In this document: positions 18,722-29,104 of the stretch, piece after piece
Layout: every line of letters starts with the position of its first letter
Numbering within the stretch: the first letter of the stretch is position 1
Assembly: GCF_007830445.1 (NCBI RefSeq)
Contig: NZ_VLKR01000015.1
Location: 83,139 to 147,138, forward strand
Reading direction: 5' to 3'
Length of the DNA stretch: 64,000 nucleotides
DNA from: Sphingobacterium siyangense
Lineage (GTDB): Bacteria > Bacteroidota > Bacteroidia > Sphingobacteriales > Sphingobacteriaceae
Position numbers and translations under genes: made by a program
The notes under the pieces: generated by a model
The model's database searches: none
What the model was told of the DNA's origin: nothing
Seen by the model: only the letters and a program-made list of their open reading frames with translations

Positions 18722-21700
18722 ATGATTTTTAAATTTATTCCCGTTGAAAGACGGAGATTCTTTATGCGAGTAAATTTATCACTTGTTTGCCTTGTCGCCA
18801 TGGGGGGGCTCCAGGCATATTCCAAAACCTTTGCGCAGATTTCAATTCAGCGCCAGAACATTACACTGCCACAATTATTTCAGGAAATTCGCAAACAGAG
18901 TGGCTACGACTTTTTTTACAAGGAAAGCTTATTGTCGGATAAAGATCCTGTAAATATTCAAATGCAGAATGCCTCTATTGAGAAAATCCTAGATTATTCG
19001 CTAAATGGAAAGTCCCTCACTTACGATATCAAAAACAGAATAGTTGTTATTAAACAATTAGAAAATAAGCAGCGAAATATTGTTGGAAGGGTTATCACCG
19101 AAGATAGATCGCCTCTATCTGGAGCCAGCATTAAAGTAAAGGGCCAGCCAAGAGTATTTTTTACAGACGAGAATGGTCATTTCTCTATATCCGCATCGAA
19201 TAAAGTAACAGAACTTATAATTTCATATATCGGCTATAAGGACTGTATTGTCAGGCCCGGTGATGAATTTATGGAGATTAAGATGGCCAAATTGGATAAT
19301 CAGTTGGCCGAAGTGAATGTAATTTCGACTGGTTACCAGAAGATCAAGAAAGAACAGCTTACGGGTGCTGCCTCCACATTAAGCGAAAAGGACTACCAAC
19401 AGCGGGTAGCCGTAACCGGTAACTTTCTAGAAAATCTAGAAGGAAAAGTCCCAGGACTAGTCTACAATAGTATTTCTGGAGAAATTTCCATTCGTGGTGT
19501 CAGTACTTTTGACGCAGTAAAAAAACCACTTATCGTGTTGGATGGTTTTCCTACTGAAATCGACATAAACTCCATAAACCCAACTGATATCATATCAGTG
19601 AGCGTGTTAAGGGATGCAGCCGCCGCTTCAATTTACGGTGTCCAGGCATCAAACGGTGTTATTGTTATAGAAACCAGAAGGGGAAAATCCGGTAAACCAA
19701 CGTTCACTTTTAGAAACACTTTTGCTTTTGATTCAAAGCCCGATTTCGATTATATGCGCTATCTCGATACAAAGGAATTCGTAGACTTACAGCGTGATAT
19801 GGTCAGTACAGGCGGTGACGACAGATATTTTTACTCAGATTATAACCCAATTGACCAAGTTACAAGTATACTATTCGATCTTAAAGATGGCCTTATAGAT
19901 AACAAGCTTGCAGAAGAGAAAATTGGCGCTATAGCTTCTTACAACAATCTTGCGGAGTATAAACGGTTATTTTATAGACGTAGACTTGTCAATAACATCA
20001 ATTTTGATATCAGCGGAGGTACGGAAAAAAGCACATATCTAATTGGTGTCAACCATATCGGAGAAAGAGCTCAGAAAGTAGGTACAGATAATAAAAAAAC
20101 CATTTTAAATGTTGCCAACACTTACAAGTTCAACAAGAATATTTCATTTGATTTTAAAGGAATTTATTCAAATAACAGAATAAAAAATGGTACTACACCA
20201 GATTATAGTGACCTCCTCCCCTTTGAGAGGATTGTCGACGAAAATGGTAATGCACTCCCGGCTACTTTTGGTGAATTCAGAGAAAAATTTTATGTAATAA
20301 ATAAAGATTATAACGAGAGAGCCCAATCCCTAGGTTTGTATGACCAGCTTTATTACCCATTCGGAGAATTGTCCGCTACGACTCAAAAGACATCACTCAA
20401 TTCTTTCAGGGCACAAGGCCGCCTTAATGCCAAAATTACTGAGTGGCTAAATATCGATCTTGGCGGCGCTATTGAAAATGAACAGGGTGTGAACGACCTG
20501 CTTAAAACAGAGGATTCTTATAGAGTAAGGTATCTGGTAAATACTAAGGCAAAAAAAGATCCAGCAAATGGAACCCCTTTATTCACTGACCTGCCTCAAG
20601 GAAATTTTCTGACAAAAGAAACACTTAAAAATACAGCTTACACCCTACGTGCTCAGGCAAATCTCAATTACGAAACAAAAGATAAAAAACATAGTATTTC
20701 GGGAATCATTGGTATTGAACAAAGGCAAGTAAAAGCTGAATCATTTAAAACAACATTCTTTGGTTACGATGACCAGTCTCTTATCAATAAACCTGTCAAT
20801 CTTCAGGTGCTTAATTCAAGGATAAAACCAGCCTTCAAAGAAGTCGGAGACTACGGATCAAGTTTTAATAGCAATGACTATTTTGGAGAAAAATATAGCG
20901 ACAGAAGGTTCCGTTCATTTTATGGACAAGGAACTTATATGTTCAAGCATAAATATATCGCTACTGGAAGTATCCGTATAGACCAGTCTAATCTGTTCGG
21001 AGTAGACGATAAGTATAAAAACAAACCGCTTTGGTCATTAGGAATGAATTGGCTTATGGGCGAAGAGGAATTTATTAAATCTGTTTCCTGGATCAATTCA
21101 TTACAGATTCGGGCCGCCTCCGGCTTTAACGGCAATGTTCCAAGTAGCTTTAACGGACCTTTCCTGATCCTAACATCCGGACTTAATAATAGGTTTAACA
21201 CTTCAGAGGTCTTTTATGATGTACTATCACCTGAAAACCAATCCATCCGCTGGGAAACAACAACTAACTACAATCTGGGGTTAGATTATGTATTATTAAA
21301 AAATAGAATATCAGGTTCTGTAGACCTTTATTATAAAAGAACAAAAGATGTATTTGGTACGATGTCCGCAGATCCAACATTAGGATTTAACCAATATAGT
21401 GCTAATACGGCTTCTATTGAGAATAAAGGTCTTGAAATATTACTGACTAGCGTAAATATTGATAAGAGCATCTTCAAATGGCGAACAAGTGCAACTGCAT
21501 CCTTCAATAAAAATAGGGTTATTGAAGTACAGGCAAAAGATAAAACATCATCCCTAGATATCATATCAGGCACAGACCTACAGAAAGATTATCCAATGAA
21601 TGCACTATTCAGTTATAGATACGCTGGACTGAATAATTTAGGACACCCTGGAGTTTACGATAGAAACGGTAATGTGTTAGTTTTAAATACATACGACGAT

Positions 21701-22258
21701 GCCGTCATTGATGTCGATTTTGATGATCTGGTCTACAGTGGCACAACAAATCCCAAGTATGTGATCGGTCTCAATAACCAGTTTTCTGTAGGTTCTTTCG
21801 ATTTGTCTTTTCTTTTTATGTATTACGGTGGCCATGTTATGAGAGTCCAACAGCCCAATCCTGATGAACTACAGAGCGGAAATGCAATAAAAGGCTCTTC
21901 AAACTACTGGAAAAAGCCAGGAGACGAGCTTGTAACTGCAATACCGGGACTCCCTGAGTATGGAACTCCTGAGGACTTTATGTATTCCGCGCGGTATGGG
22001 TATACATACGGAGACAGATATGTACGTAAAGCAGACTACATTCGGCTGAGAGATATCATCTTAACCTACAATTTGAAAAATGACTTCCTGCAAAAGGTCG
22101 GTCTATCCAATACTCAATTTAGGTTTCAGGTTCAGAATCCATTCAAATATACATTTAGTGGAAATGATATAGACCCCGAATCAATTGATAGACGGACAGG
22201 AATAAGGACTCTGCCACAAACTTCATTTTATAGTTTGACATTTTCCACTACATTCTAG
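18722..22258 (+). CDS. SusC-family TonB-dependent transporter with STN signalling domain
   Basis: Outer-membrane transporter/transducer of 1178 residues. After the signal peptide (cleavage near SKTFAQ) lies an STN (secretin/TonB short N-terminal) domain at about residues 40-115 (ITLPQLFQEIRKQSGYDFFY, NASIEKILDYSL), then a CarboxypepD_reg-like domain (VGRVITEDRSPLSGASIKVKG), a plug (FLENLEGKVPGL, IRGVSTFDAVKKPLIVLDGF, VLRDAAAASIYGVQASNGVIVIET) and a large barrel ending SLTFSTTF. The STN domain should signal to the FecR protein encoded just upstream. Substrate unknown; the linked TlpA-like gene is common in such clusters and does not indicate a glycan, since no glycosidase is nearby. Confidence 0.94.
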   Translation: MIFKFIPVERRRFFMRVNLSLVCLVAMGGLQAYSKTFAQISIQRQNITLPQLFQEIRKQSGYDFFYKESLLSDKDPVNIQMQNASIEKILDYSLNGKSLTYDIKNRIVVIKQLENKQRNIVGRVITEDRSPLSGASIKVKGQPRVFFTDENGHFSISASNKVTELIISYIGYKDCIVRPGDEFMEIKMAKLDNQLAEVNVISTGYQKIKKEQLTGAASTLSEKDYQQRVAVTGNFLENLEGKVPGLVYNSISGEISIRGVSTFDAVKKPLIVLDGFPTEIDINSINPTDIISVSVLRDAAAASIYGVQASNGVIVIETRRGKSGKPTFTFRNTFAFDSKPDFDYMRYLDTKEFVDLQRDMVSTGGDDRYFYSDYNPIDQVTSILFDLKDGLIDNKLAEEKIGAIASYNNLAEYKRLFYRRRLVNNINFDISGGTEKSTYLIGVNHIGERAQKVGTDNKKTILNVANTYKFNKNISFDFKGIYSNNRIKNGTTPDYSDLLPFERIVDENGNALPATFGEFREKFYVINKDYNERAQSLGLYDQLYYPFGELSATTQKTSLNSFRAQGRLNAKITEWLNIDLGGAIENEQGVNDLLKTEDSYRVRYLVNTKAKKDPANGTPLFTDLPQGNFLTKETLKNTAYTLRAQANLNYETKDKKHSISGIIGIEQRQVKAESFKTTFFGYDDQSLINKPVNLQVLNSRIKPAFKEVGDYGSSFNSNDYFGEKYSDRRFRSFYGQGTYMFKHKYIATGSIRIDQSNLFGVDDKYKNKPLWSLGMNWLMGEEEFIKSVSWINSLQIRAASGFNGNVPSSFNGPFLILTSGLNNRFNTSEVFYDVLSPENQSIRWETTTNYNLGLDYVLLKNRISGSVDLYYKRTKDVFGTMSADPTLGFNQYSANTASIENKGLEILLTSVNIDKSIFKWRTSATASFNKNRVIEVQAKDKTSSLDIISGTDLQKDYPMNALFSYRYAGLNNLGHPGVYDRNGNVLVLNTYDDAVIDVDFDDLVYSGTTNPKYVIGLNNQFSVGSFDLSFLFMYYGGHVMRVQQPNPDELQSGNAIKGSSNYWKKPGDELVTAIPGLPEYGTPEDFMYSARYGYTYGDRYVRKADYIRLRDIILTYNLKNDFLQKVGLSNTQFRFQVQNPFKYTFSGNDIDPESIDRRTGIRTLPQTSFYSLTFSTTF

Positions 22259-22370
22259 CTTTTGTTCGGAAAACAAAAAAGATAAATATCGAAAAATATG
22301 ACTTTAAATTGGCTAATAAGTTCCATAAAACAGCCAAACCCATCTTCCTGATGGAATAATACATTATAAA

Positions 22371-23708
22371 ATGATGAAAAAAATACTATTGAAATTTTTG
22401 ATTTTATTAACACTACTAAGTATTCTATCCTGTGGAGACTTTCTGGAAGTAAAGCCCAAAGGTGTAGTCCTGCCGGAAAAATTGACTGACTTTGAAAGCA
22501 TGTTAAATTCCTTCACAATGACCCAGTCTTTTCCTTCTGCCCTACTTTATTGTACAGATGATTATTATGGCACTTATAGCGCCAAAGATAAAAGTGTCAA
22601 CGCCAACCTATATTTCTGGCGGGAGGAAAAAGATATTAATGACCAGGTGAGCCCGGTTATCTGGGGGCAATTGTACAGGATCATCTACGATGCAAACGTT
22701 ATCATCAACAATGTAATGTCTGCTACCGGCAGCAATGATCAAAAGAAAAAAGAAGTGCTGGGAGAGGCTTTATTAGCTCGTGCAGATGCCTATTTTACAC
22801 TCCTAACAGTGTATGCAAAGAGCTATAATATAAATACTAAAAATACGGACCTAGGACTACCATGGGTAACAACGACAAATGTAACTGATAAAGTCCCCCC
22901 AAGAGCATTAATCCAGGATAATATAGACAGTATTGTCAATAACACCCTGCGTGCAATTGACTGTTTGCCATTAAATAATGTAAATCGCTACAGAGCAACA
23001 AAAGGTGCCGCAAAAGGATTTCTTTCAAGAGTCTATCTATATATTGCCGACTATACTAATGCCGAAAAATATGCCCTGGAAACTATGGCCGTAGCCCATA
23101 AACTAACGGATTATAATACAATTACGTCAAGTGATGACCTACCTATTGCCGATCTTGATCCTGAAATTTTATGGCAGCGTGGAAGTGAAGATAGAAATGT
23201 CCCGGTATTTATGTTGTATTCTGATGAGCTAAAAACATATTTTGATGAAAATGATCTAAGATACAGCATTTTGACGATCAGTAACAACAAAGGAATCAAT
23301 CGAGGGGGAGCATATGGGGAAGCAAATTTTGGAATAACTTTTCCGGAAGTTTATTTGACCCTTGCTGAACTGGCGGCTCGTTCTAACCGTACCGCTGCTG
23401 CTATGGAATATCTAAATATAATCCGGAAAGTTAGAATAAAGGCTTCTGCTTATCAGCCCGCTACTTCACTGAATAAAGATGATGCTTTAAAATTGGTATT
23501 GGCAGAAAGGAGACGGGAATTAGCTTTTGGAGCCACACGCTGGATGGATATGAAAAGACTGGATAGAGATGGCCTGATGAAAGACGTCAAACGTATTAAC
23601 AGGGAAAATTCTGAACTTCAGGAGACATTAACGCCACAAAGTAATCGTTACACTTTTCAGATACCAACTCGGGTGAGAAAATTCAATCCCAACATGCAAG
23701 TCAATTAA
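22371..23708 (+). CDS. SusD/RagB-family lipoprotein
   Basis: Partner of the STN-type SusC. 445 residues, starting with a lipoprotein signal (KFLILLTLLSILSC, Cys near residue 21) and CGDFLEVKPKG, the usual mature start of SusD-like proteins. It keeps helical repeats (LLARADAYFTLLTVYAKSYN) and the C-terminal block LTLAELAARSNRTAAAMEYLNIIR ... LAERRRELAFGATRWMDMKRL. Shorter than the mannan-locus SusD and close in type to the SusD at 36881. Located 112 bases after SusC and 36 bases before the TlpA-like gene. Confidence 0.93.
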   Translation: MMKKILLKFLILLTLLSILSCGDFLEVKPKGVVLPEKLTDFESMLNSFTMTQSFPSALLYCTDDYYGTYSAKDKSVNANLYFWREEKDINDQVSPVIWGQLYRIIYDANVIINNVMSATGSNDQKKKEVLGEALLARADAYFTLLTVYAKSYNINTKNTDLGLPWVTTTNVTDKVPPRALIQDNIDSIVNNTLRAIDCLPLNNVNRYRATKGAAKGFLSRVYLYIADYTNAEKYALETMAVAHKLTDYNTITSSDDLPIADLDPEILWQRGSEDRNVPVFMLYSDELKTYFDENDLRYSILTISNNKGINRGGAYGEANFGITFPEVYLTLAELAARSNRTAAAMEYLNIIRKVRIKASAYQPATSLNKDDALKLVLAERRRELAFGATRWMDMKRLDRDGLMKDVKRINRENSELQETLTPQSNRYTFQIPTRVRKFNPNMQVN

Positions 23709-23743
23709 ATGAACATAAAAAAATTAAACAAGATTTTTATCAC

Positions 23744-24976
23744 ATGAAAAATATAACACTATTCCTATTTTTATTCTTGAGCATTTCCGCTTTTGCTCAG
23801 TCATCTAAGCCAGTCCTTGTTGACGATTTGGTCCCAGAAAAATATAAGATTTCAAATAACTACTTTCCAATTATAAAAGGTAGCTATCTATACAGTATAT
23901 ATGCATTGTCAACAAGTGATTTTATCAGTAAGGCAAGATCGCTACAAAAAGATATCAACGATACTTTTACTAATGAAACGGATACAGGTGCCAAAGCTTT
24001 AAAAACAAAAGATGTAAATTATTTCATCAAGGAGGTCGCAGACACTTACCGCAGAGGATATGGAGAAGATTCTGTTTCTTTGGAAGAATACTATAGACTT
24101 ATTGGAGCAAAAGCAGATAAAAAGCAGCTGGATTCGGCCTATCAAAAAGCATATCCAAAGAAAATGAGCGAAAGTGACAAATTGCTATTGCAAAATTTCA
24201 TCGCTGAAACTGAAGAAAATGTCAATGATGAGGACATGTTTAAAAGGTCTGCCAGCTACAGGGAATGGTTAGAAAGTAGAATCATCAAATTAAAGCGAAC
24301 TAAATATAACGAAGAATCCCCCTTAGGGTATGACGGCGAATACATCGTCCAACTGAATGTCATCAATAGAGAAATTACCAACCCATTTATGAGGGAATAT
24401 CTTAATTTTGACTATACCTGTTCTATTTTAAAAATGGTAAAAAATATTGAAGCGAGAGAACAGGCCTACTCTAATTTTATGAAGGTGGTTGTAAGCCCCT
24501 ATTATAAAGATGAAGTATCAAAGGTATACGCTAATTTTAGAAAAACAGCTGATAATAAACCATCTCCGGAGTTCAATTTTAAAGATGTAAACAATAAAAG
24601 CGTATCCCTTAAAGATTTACGGGGCAAATATGTATACATAGATATCTGGGCAACCTGGTGTGCCCCTTGTAAAGCTGAGATTCCTTATTTGCAGAAGATA
24701 GAAAAGTTATATCACAATAAAAAAATATCCTTCGTAAGTATTTCTGTTGACAGAATGAAAGATTATGAAAAATGGTCAACTTATGTAAAATCCAACAACT
24801 TAGGGGGAACACAACTTATCGCTGATAAAGACTTTAATTCAGATTTTATAAAAGATTATAACATCAGTGCAATCCCTAGATTTATTTTAATAGCCCCTAA
24901 TGGAACAATCGTATCTGGAAACGCAAAAAGGCCATCAGACCCGGAACTAAAAAAGCAATTAGATAAAATACTTTAA
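23744..24976 (+). CDS. TlpA-like thioredoxin-fold protein, exported
   Basis: Exported protein of 410 residues: signal peptide (about 1-18, ending AFAQ), an uncharacterised helical region to about residue 265, and a C-terminal redoxin/TlpA domain (PEFNFKDVNNKSVSLKDLRGKYVYIDIWATWCAPCKAE) with the active-site WCAPC near residue 304-308 and a cis-proline IPRF. It should act as a periplasmic thiol oxidoreductase. It closes the sigma/FecR/SusCD operon and is followed by a terminator. A similar but diverged gene sits in the same relation to the SusCD pair at 35678-41746. Function in the cluster is unknown. Confidence 0.87.
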   Translation: MKNITLFLFLFLSISAFAQSSKPVLVDDLVPEKYKISNNYFPIIKGSYLYSIYALSTSDFISKARSLQKDINDTFTNETDTGAKALKTKDVNYFIKEVADTYRRGYGEDSVSLEEYYRLIGAKADKKQLDSAYQKAYPKKMSESDKLLLQNFIAETEENVNDEDMFKRSASYREWLESRIIKLKRTKYNEESPLGYDGEYIVQLNVINREITNPFMREYLNFDYTCSILKMVKNIEAREQAYSNFMKVVVSPYYKDEVSKVYANFRKTADNKPSPEFNFKDVNNKSVSLKDLRGKYVYIDIWATWCAPCKAEIPYLQKIEKLYHNKKISFVSISVDRMKDYEKWSTYVKSNNLGGTQLIADKDFNSDFIKDYNISAIPRFILIAPNGTIVSGNAKRPSDPELKKQLDKIL

Positions 24977-24988
24977 AATAAAAAGATT

Positions 24989-25025
24989 AACCTCTTGTGT
25001 ACGATTAAAAAGTAAACAAGAGGTT
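24989..25025 (+). terminator. Intrinsic terminator after the TlpA-like gene
   Basis: AACCTCTTGT at 24989-24998 pairs perfectly with ACAAGAGGTT at 25016-25025 (10-bp stem, 17-base loop), followed by CTCTT. It starts 12 bases after the stop codon of the last gene of the sigma/FecR/SusCD operon. The short T tract makes it a moderate candidate. Confidence 0.6.
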
Positions 25026-25183
25026 CTCTTATGACCACTAATCCTTGAAAATAATGTATATTTCGAGTACTCTTTCCAATATTTATCCATATCGAAATTA
25101 CGCTCTGGATATACTTGAACAAGCTGACAGATCGTACTCCCGAGGGAAGAGATGTCATACACTTGACGATTAAACCAAATTCT

Positions 25184-27206
25184 TCAGAGCAATAGCTTCA
25201 ATCCAATGGAAATATTGCGTCCCGGAAGGGGGGCAAGATATTTGAGTATGGAATTTTGCGGACGTGCTTCTACATTCAATAGATTATTGCCTGAAATAAA
25301 ATAGACAAACTCATATCTCTTTATATTTACCTTATAACCTAATTGTCCTGTTAACAAAGAATAAGCTGGTATCATAGGTATAGGCTCCCTCTAGCTCCCA
25401 GCCCTGAATTTCGGTATCTGAAGCACGCCATTCCTTGACCAAAAAACCTCCAGAACGAGAAATGCCTGTATGGGCCAAATAGAGGTAATCTTTAAAAAAA
25501 CTGCGGTAATGTGTCGCCGACCATTTGAATCCACCATATTTTAGCCCTGCAGATAACTCATAAGAATTTGAGCTTTCCTTGTTCAGTCGATCATCTCCAT
25601 TTTCTTCTACCAGGATGGCAAAATGATCATTTCCGGCATAAAGTTCATTGACCCCTGGTGCGCGTTCTGCGTGTGAAAATGTAGCTTGTACATAGGCCAT
25701 GTCAAAAATTGAATACTTGATATCTCCCGAAAAATGGTTTAAGCTAAAATCTCTGGCTGAAAGATCACCTCCGGCCATCCCCCTGCTGCGCTGATAAGTG
25801 GGATCGCTCAATGTACGCCGCGCAACCCAGTCATGCCGATAGCCTAAATGAGCGGTAATTGGATTAAGTTCTATTGTCTGCAAGGTAAAGATACCTCCTT
25901 CCCGACTCAGATTATTGGGGATATAACGCCGATCGCCTTCTCCCCTTAAGGCCACAAATGAAAAATCAACCCCACTCGTCCCAGACCAAAAAGGATTAAA
26001 CTGCTGCGTTATCTCCGATCGAAGCGCATGACGCTCACTATCGAACTTATTGACACGGTACCTACCCAGGAGCTCCCGGTCGTCTGATACTTCTCCGCGG
26101 TAGTTAAATTTAACCGCCGAGATCAACTCTGTTTTTGGCTTAAAAGCAGATTCTACCTGCCAGGCATATGAATAGGTACGCGTATTGATCGGTTCATATA
26201 TCGGGGTCCAAACTGTCGTGTGACTATGGACAGGCTTGTTGCGCTGCGCAAAACCGGGAATACCATAATAGCTTTCAAGCGCGTAAAGCCCCAGACCTAG
26301 CTGAAAGTTGTCTCTGATATAGCTGGCACCTGCATTGACAGCATTTCTCTCGGCATGGCTATTGGGCATCACGCCAGGCTTGACCGGTGCGTAATCTGTA
26401 ATCCCATGAACGACTTCAGTGTAAAGTGGCGTGTTGGGATCCTGCCCAGCGACATATTTGTCATTTTGAGGGTTTAGGACCTTTGATCCATTGATAAATG
26501 AATAATTTTCAAAGGTATACAGATCGGCCTCCGATAAGTCCCACTTTGGATCGCCCATATGCTCGATCACGAACTGGCTCAAATAGGGATATAGCGTCAG
26601 ATTTCGAATCGTCTCCCGATCGACATTTACCTGTGCCATTGCGGCGGTCAAATGATCGATCTTTGGATCATAAGCAATGGCTGCTTTTGTATTGCCCGGG
26701 ATCTTGAGATTTCCGTGCCTGAGCCTCATTGCGCCAATATGTCCCACCCAGTACTGTCCAATGTTTGCATTGAAAGCCATCGATTGGCTGTTGCCATTAT
26801 TCGTTCCTAACTCCGCACTGGCCTGACCTGTAATCTGCTTGGGCAGCCGATTCATGGGAATGGTGTTGTCTTTCACATTGACCGCTCCACCAATGGCCTT
26901 TCCTCCGAATAATACAGTCGCAGCACCCTTGTACAATTCTATTTCGCGTAGGTTGTCCATATCGAAATTGGGGTTTATGTTTGGACTGATTCCCGACAAA
27001 TCATTGATCGAAAGCCCATTGGATAGCACACTTACCCTGCTACCACTTAGACTCCGTATCATCGGCATACCAGAATTGGGGCCAAAAGAAGCATTTTGTA
27101 TCCCAGGGATATGGCTCAATGTTTCACCAAGCGTTTGTGCCTGTATACGATCGAGCTGCTTTCGATCCAGCCTCGTCTTTTGCCTTACGTTCAGCTTTGA
27201 CTTTTC
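25184..27206 (-). pseudogene. TonB-dependent receptor (ZnuD-like), truncated and internally deleted
   Basis: Remnant of an outer-membrane receptor. The plug is recognised from LGETLSHIPGIQNASFGPNSG, MIRSLSGSRVSVLSNG and LYKGAATVLFGGKAIGGAVNV, which resembles ZnuD-type (metal) receptors; barrel motifs include SHAERAPGVNELYAGNDHFA. Signal peptide, TonB box and carboxypeptidase-like domain are missing: homology stops at about 27190-27206, where the opposite-strand fragment begins. Near 25370-25378 the frame breaks. The upstream part ends GWELEGAYTYD, and the C-terminal part (IPAYSLLTGQLGYKV ... NNLLNVEARPQN ... PLPGRNISIGLKLL) lies in another frame, with roughly 80 barrel residues expected between them missing. 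It is therefore non-functional. The original may have handled a metal ion; that is inference. Confidence 0.85.
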
Positions 27207-28086
27207 CCAGATTGCAGACATCAATTTGGGCAACGGGATTAAACTCAGTGATAAATTGAACCAGGCCATCAAATTTGATAAAGAGAAACAAAGCATACTG
27301 ATTAACAGCTCCCTACTCTATCCAAACGGAGCTCAATCGAGCAGCGCACGGATTCCCGATGATTATAAAGTCACTGTCATAGCCAAAGAATCTCAGGACA
27401 AAGTTGTAGGGAAAGAAAGTTTTTCGCTCAAGATAACGGCTGGATCTATTGCCATCAAAGGTTTAAAAAATGGCAACGAGTTGCCTTATTCATATGTACT
27501 TTATGGCGACCAATCTACTGATTTTGAAATCGATCCGCTGGGCCTGCCAACTGCTGGCGCGAGCTTTCAGTTGGTTAAAAAGGATGGACAAGAAAACATT
27601 GCTTCAATAACAGGTACGCATATCAAATTAGCAAAGGATGTGGGAGATCCGGAAAAAAAAGCTGAAAAATCTTTCGAGTTGACTCCCGAGCTTATAAAAG
27701 ATGGCTTTCCTGTCGCCGCCACGACTTTCAGGGTCATTCTGATTCCACAAATTAAATTTTTGTTTGGGCAATATTATCCCGATCTAAACTTGACCATAGA
27801 CTTTAGTCTAATCCATATCGGACTCTCAAATGGTTATGTCTCTGCAGCGCCAACACTGTATCCTGAAAAATATAAATCTGCTTTTGAACTGGTTTCCATA
27901 CAAAAAGATGGACTCGCATTTACAAATAGCGAAAAGCTGTTTAGTGTAAATGCCGAAACAGGCGTTGTTTCCGTGAAAAAGAGCGACAGTTTAAAAGCTG
28001 GCAGCTACAAGATAACCATAAAGGCCTTGACAACGACAGGGCTAGAATTTACGGCTAGTCTCACTTTAGCCATGTCTGAAGGATAA
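27193..28086 (+). pseudogene. Lipoprotein-like beta-rich gene, 5' end missing
   Basis: About 298 codons with good coding character that begin abruptly at the scar shared with the receptor remnant (first convincing residues FDFSQIADINLGNG) and end at 28084-28086. The same frame stays open further left, but that part is only the antisense of the receptor. No start codon or signal peptide remains. The text is rich in beta-strands; the last 80 residues (FSVNAETGVVSVKKSDSLKAG, YKITIKALTT) look like a cadherin/Ig-like repeat. It was probably an exported surface lipoprotein encoded divergently from the receptor. I do not recognise the family. A strong terminator follows at 28124. Confidence 0.7.
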
Positions 28087-28123
28087 TCGTACTATCCTGG
28101 TTTCATCCCAAAGCCATACGCAT

Positions 28124-28156
28124 GATAAAAGCGCACTGCAGGAGTGCGCTTTTATC
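28124..28156 (+). terminator. Strong intrinsic terminator
   Basis: GATAAAAGCGCACT (28124-28137) pairs perfectly with AGTGCGCTTTTATC (28143-28156): a 14-bp stem with a 5-base loop and a TTTT in the right arm. Because the A and T tracts are in the arms it can work in both directions. It closes the beheaded lipoprotein-like gene. Confidence 0.8.
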
Positions 28157-28359
28157 ATTCATGCCATCACGTATCACTTTCGATCCCTATTGTTCCAAAA
28201 TCAACCCTTTTTCACACCGAAATTTTTGATTGACACAACAAACATAAATCACTTTAAATCAACAACAAATACACAAAACATATTAGACCGACAGCTGACC
28301 GAAAGGCATCGGAAAACTGACCGATTACAGACCTGATTTGATTTCACCTGAAGTTTTTT

Positions 28360-28384
28360 TTGACCACAAAATTGCCTACATTTG
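28360..28384 (+). promoter_or_regulatory. Candidate promoter of the Crp-like gene
   Basis: TACATTTG at 28377-28384 matches the Bacteroidota -7 element TAnnTTTG and TTG at 28360-28362 lies 17 bases before it. The start codon of the regulator is about 93 bases downstream. The rest of the 390-base gene-free stretch 28087-28476 holds only the terminator at 28124 and AT-rich sequence. Confidence 0.4.
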
Positions 28385-28476
28385 ACTGCTAAATAATAGC
28401 AAATACAGCAGCAATTAACTCGGGATTTTTTAGCATTCCATTAGCTGGATCGATAAAAAGACCCGGTTAAACTTCA

Positions 28477-29043
28477 TTGATTATGGATCATAACATCAGC
28501 CTTGAAAACGATATTTTTCGACATATTCCGCTAGAGCAGCACATAGCGATTCAACAATACTTCAAATACAAAACCTACAGAAAAGCCGCTTTTATTATTC
28601 AACCGAATGATCTGGTAAAAAATCTGTATTGGATACAATCCGGATTGGTCAAACTCTCCTACGAAGATGAAAATTGCAGGGAGCATATCTTATCATTTGC
28701 CTTCGAAGATTGGTGGGAAACGGATTTTTCGGCATTTTATCACCAAACCCGGTCAAAACTTTATTTACAATGCTTAGAGCCTACAGCCTTATATGCTTTA
28801 TCTTATGCGGACTACCAGCGTATCGTTCAGCAGTATAGTCTGTCGAACTACTTTTTACAAAAATCAATCAATGGGCATATCGCCAATCAGCATAGAATCC
28901 TGTCCTTGTTGACAGACAGCCCAAAATCCCGTTATGAACTTTTTATAAGCTCTTATCCTGCTTTGGTACAGCGCATCTCCAAAACGGTTCTTGCGCAGTA
29001 TTTGGGTGTATCAAGAGAAACGCTCAGCCGAATTTACAAATAG
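28477..29043 (+). CDS. Crp/Fnr-family transcriptional regulator
   Basis: 188-residue regulator with a cyclic-nucleotide-binding-like beta-roll (about residues 20-115: FIIQPNDLVKNLYWIQSGLVKLSY, FAFEDWWETDFSAF) and a short C-terminal winged helix (KTVLAQYLGVSRETLSRIYK), the protein ending on the recognition helix as is common in Bacteroidota members of this family. There are no Cys clusters, so it is not an FNR iron-sulphur sensor. The start ATG at 28477 follows the promoter candidate by about 90 bases. A RidA-like gene follows 62 bases later on the same strand, so the two may be co-regulated. Confidence 0.9.
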   Translation: MIMDHNISLENDIFRHIPLEQHIAIQQYFKYKTYRKAAFIIQPNDLVKNLYWIQSGLVKLSYEDENCREHILSFAFEDWWETDFSAFYHQTRSKLYLQCLEPTALYALSYADYQRIVQQYSLSNYFLQKSINGHIANQHRILSLLTDSPKSRYELFISSYPALVQRISKTVLAQYLGVSRETLSRIYK

Positions 29044-29104
29044 TGATTTCAGTCACAGGTTTATTTCTAGGTATCTCTCGAACTTTGTAGGCATTAAAAA
29101 AACA

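Noticed and set aside
24959..25162. Minus-strand frames of 60-67 codons after the TlpA-like gene
   Set aside because: They overlap the terminator, have no family and no supporting start; likely chance frames in the spacer.
26839..27192. Plus-strand open frame continuous with the lipoprotein-like fragment
   Set aside because: It is the exact antisense of the TonB-receptor plug, with no homology or start of its own; only the part right of the scar is real coding.
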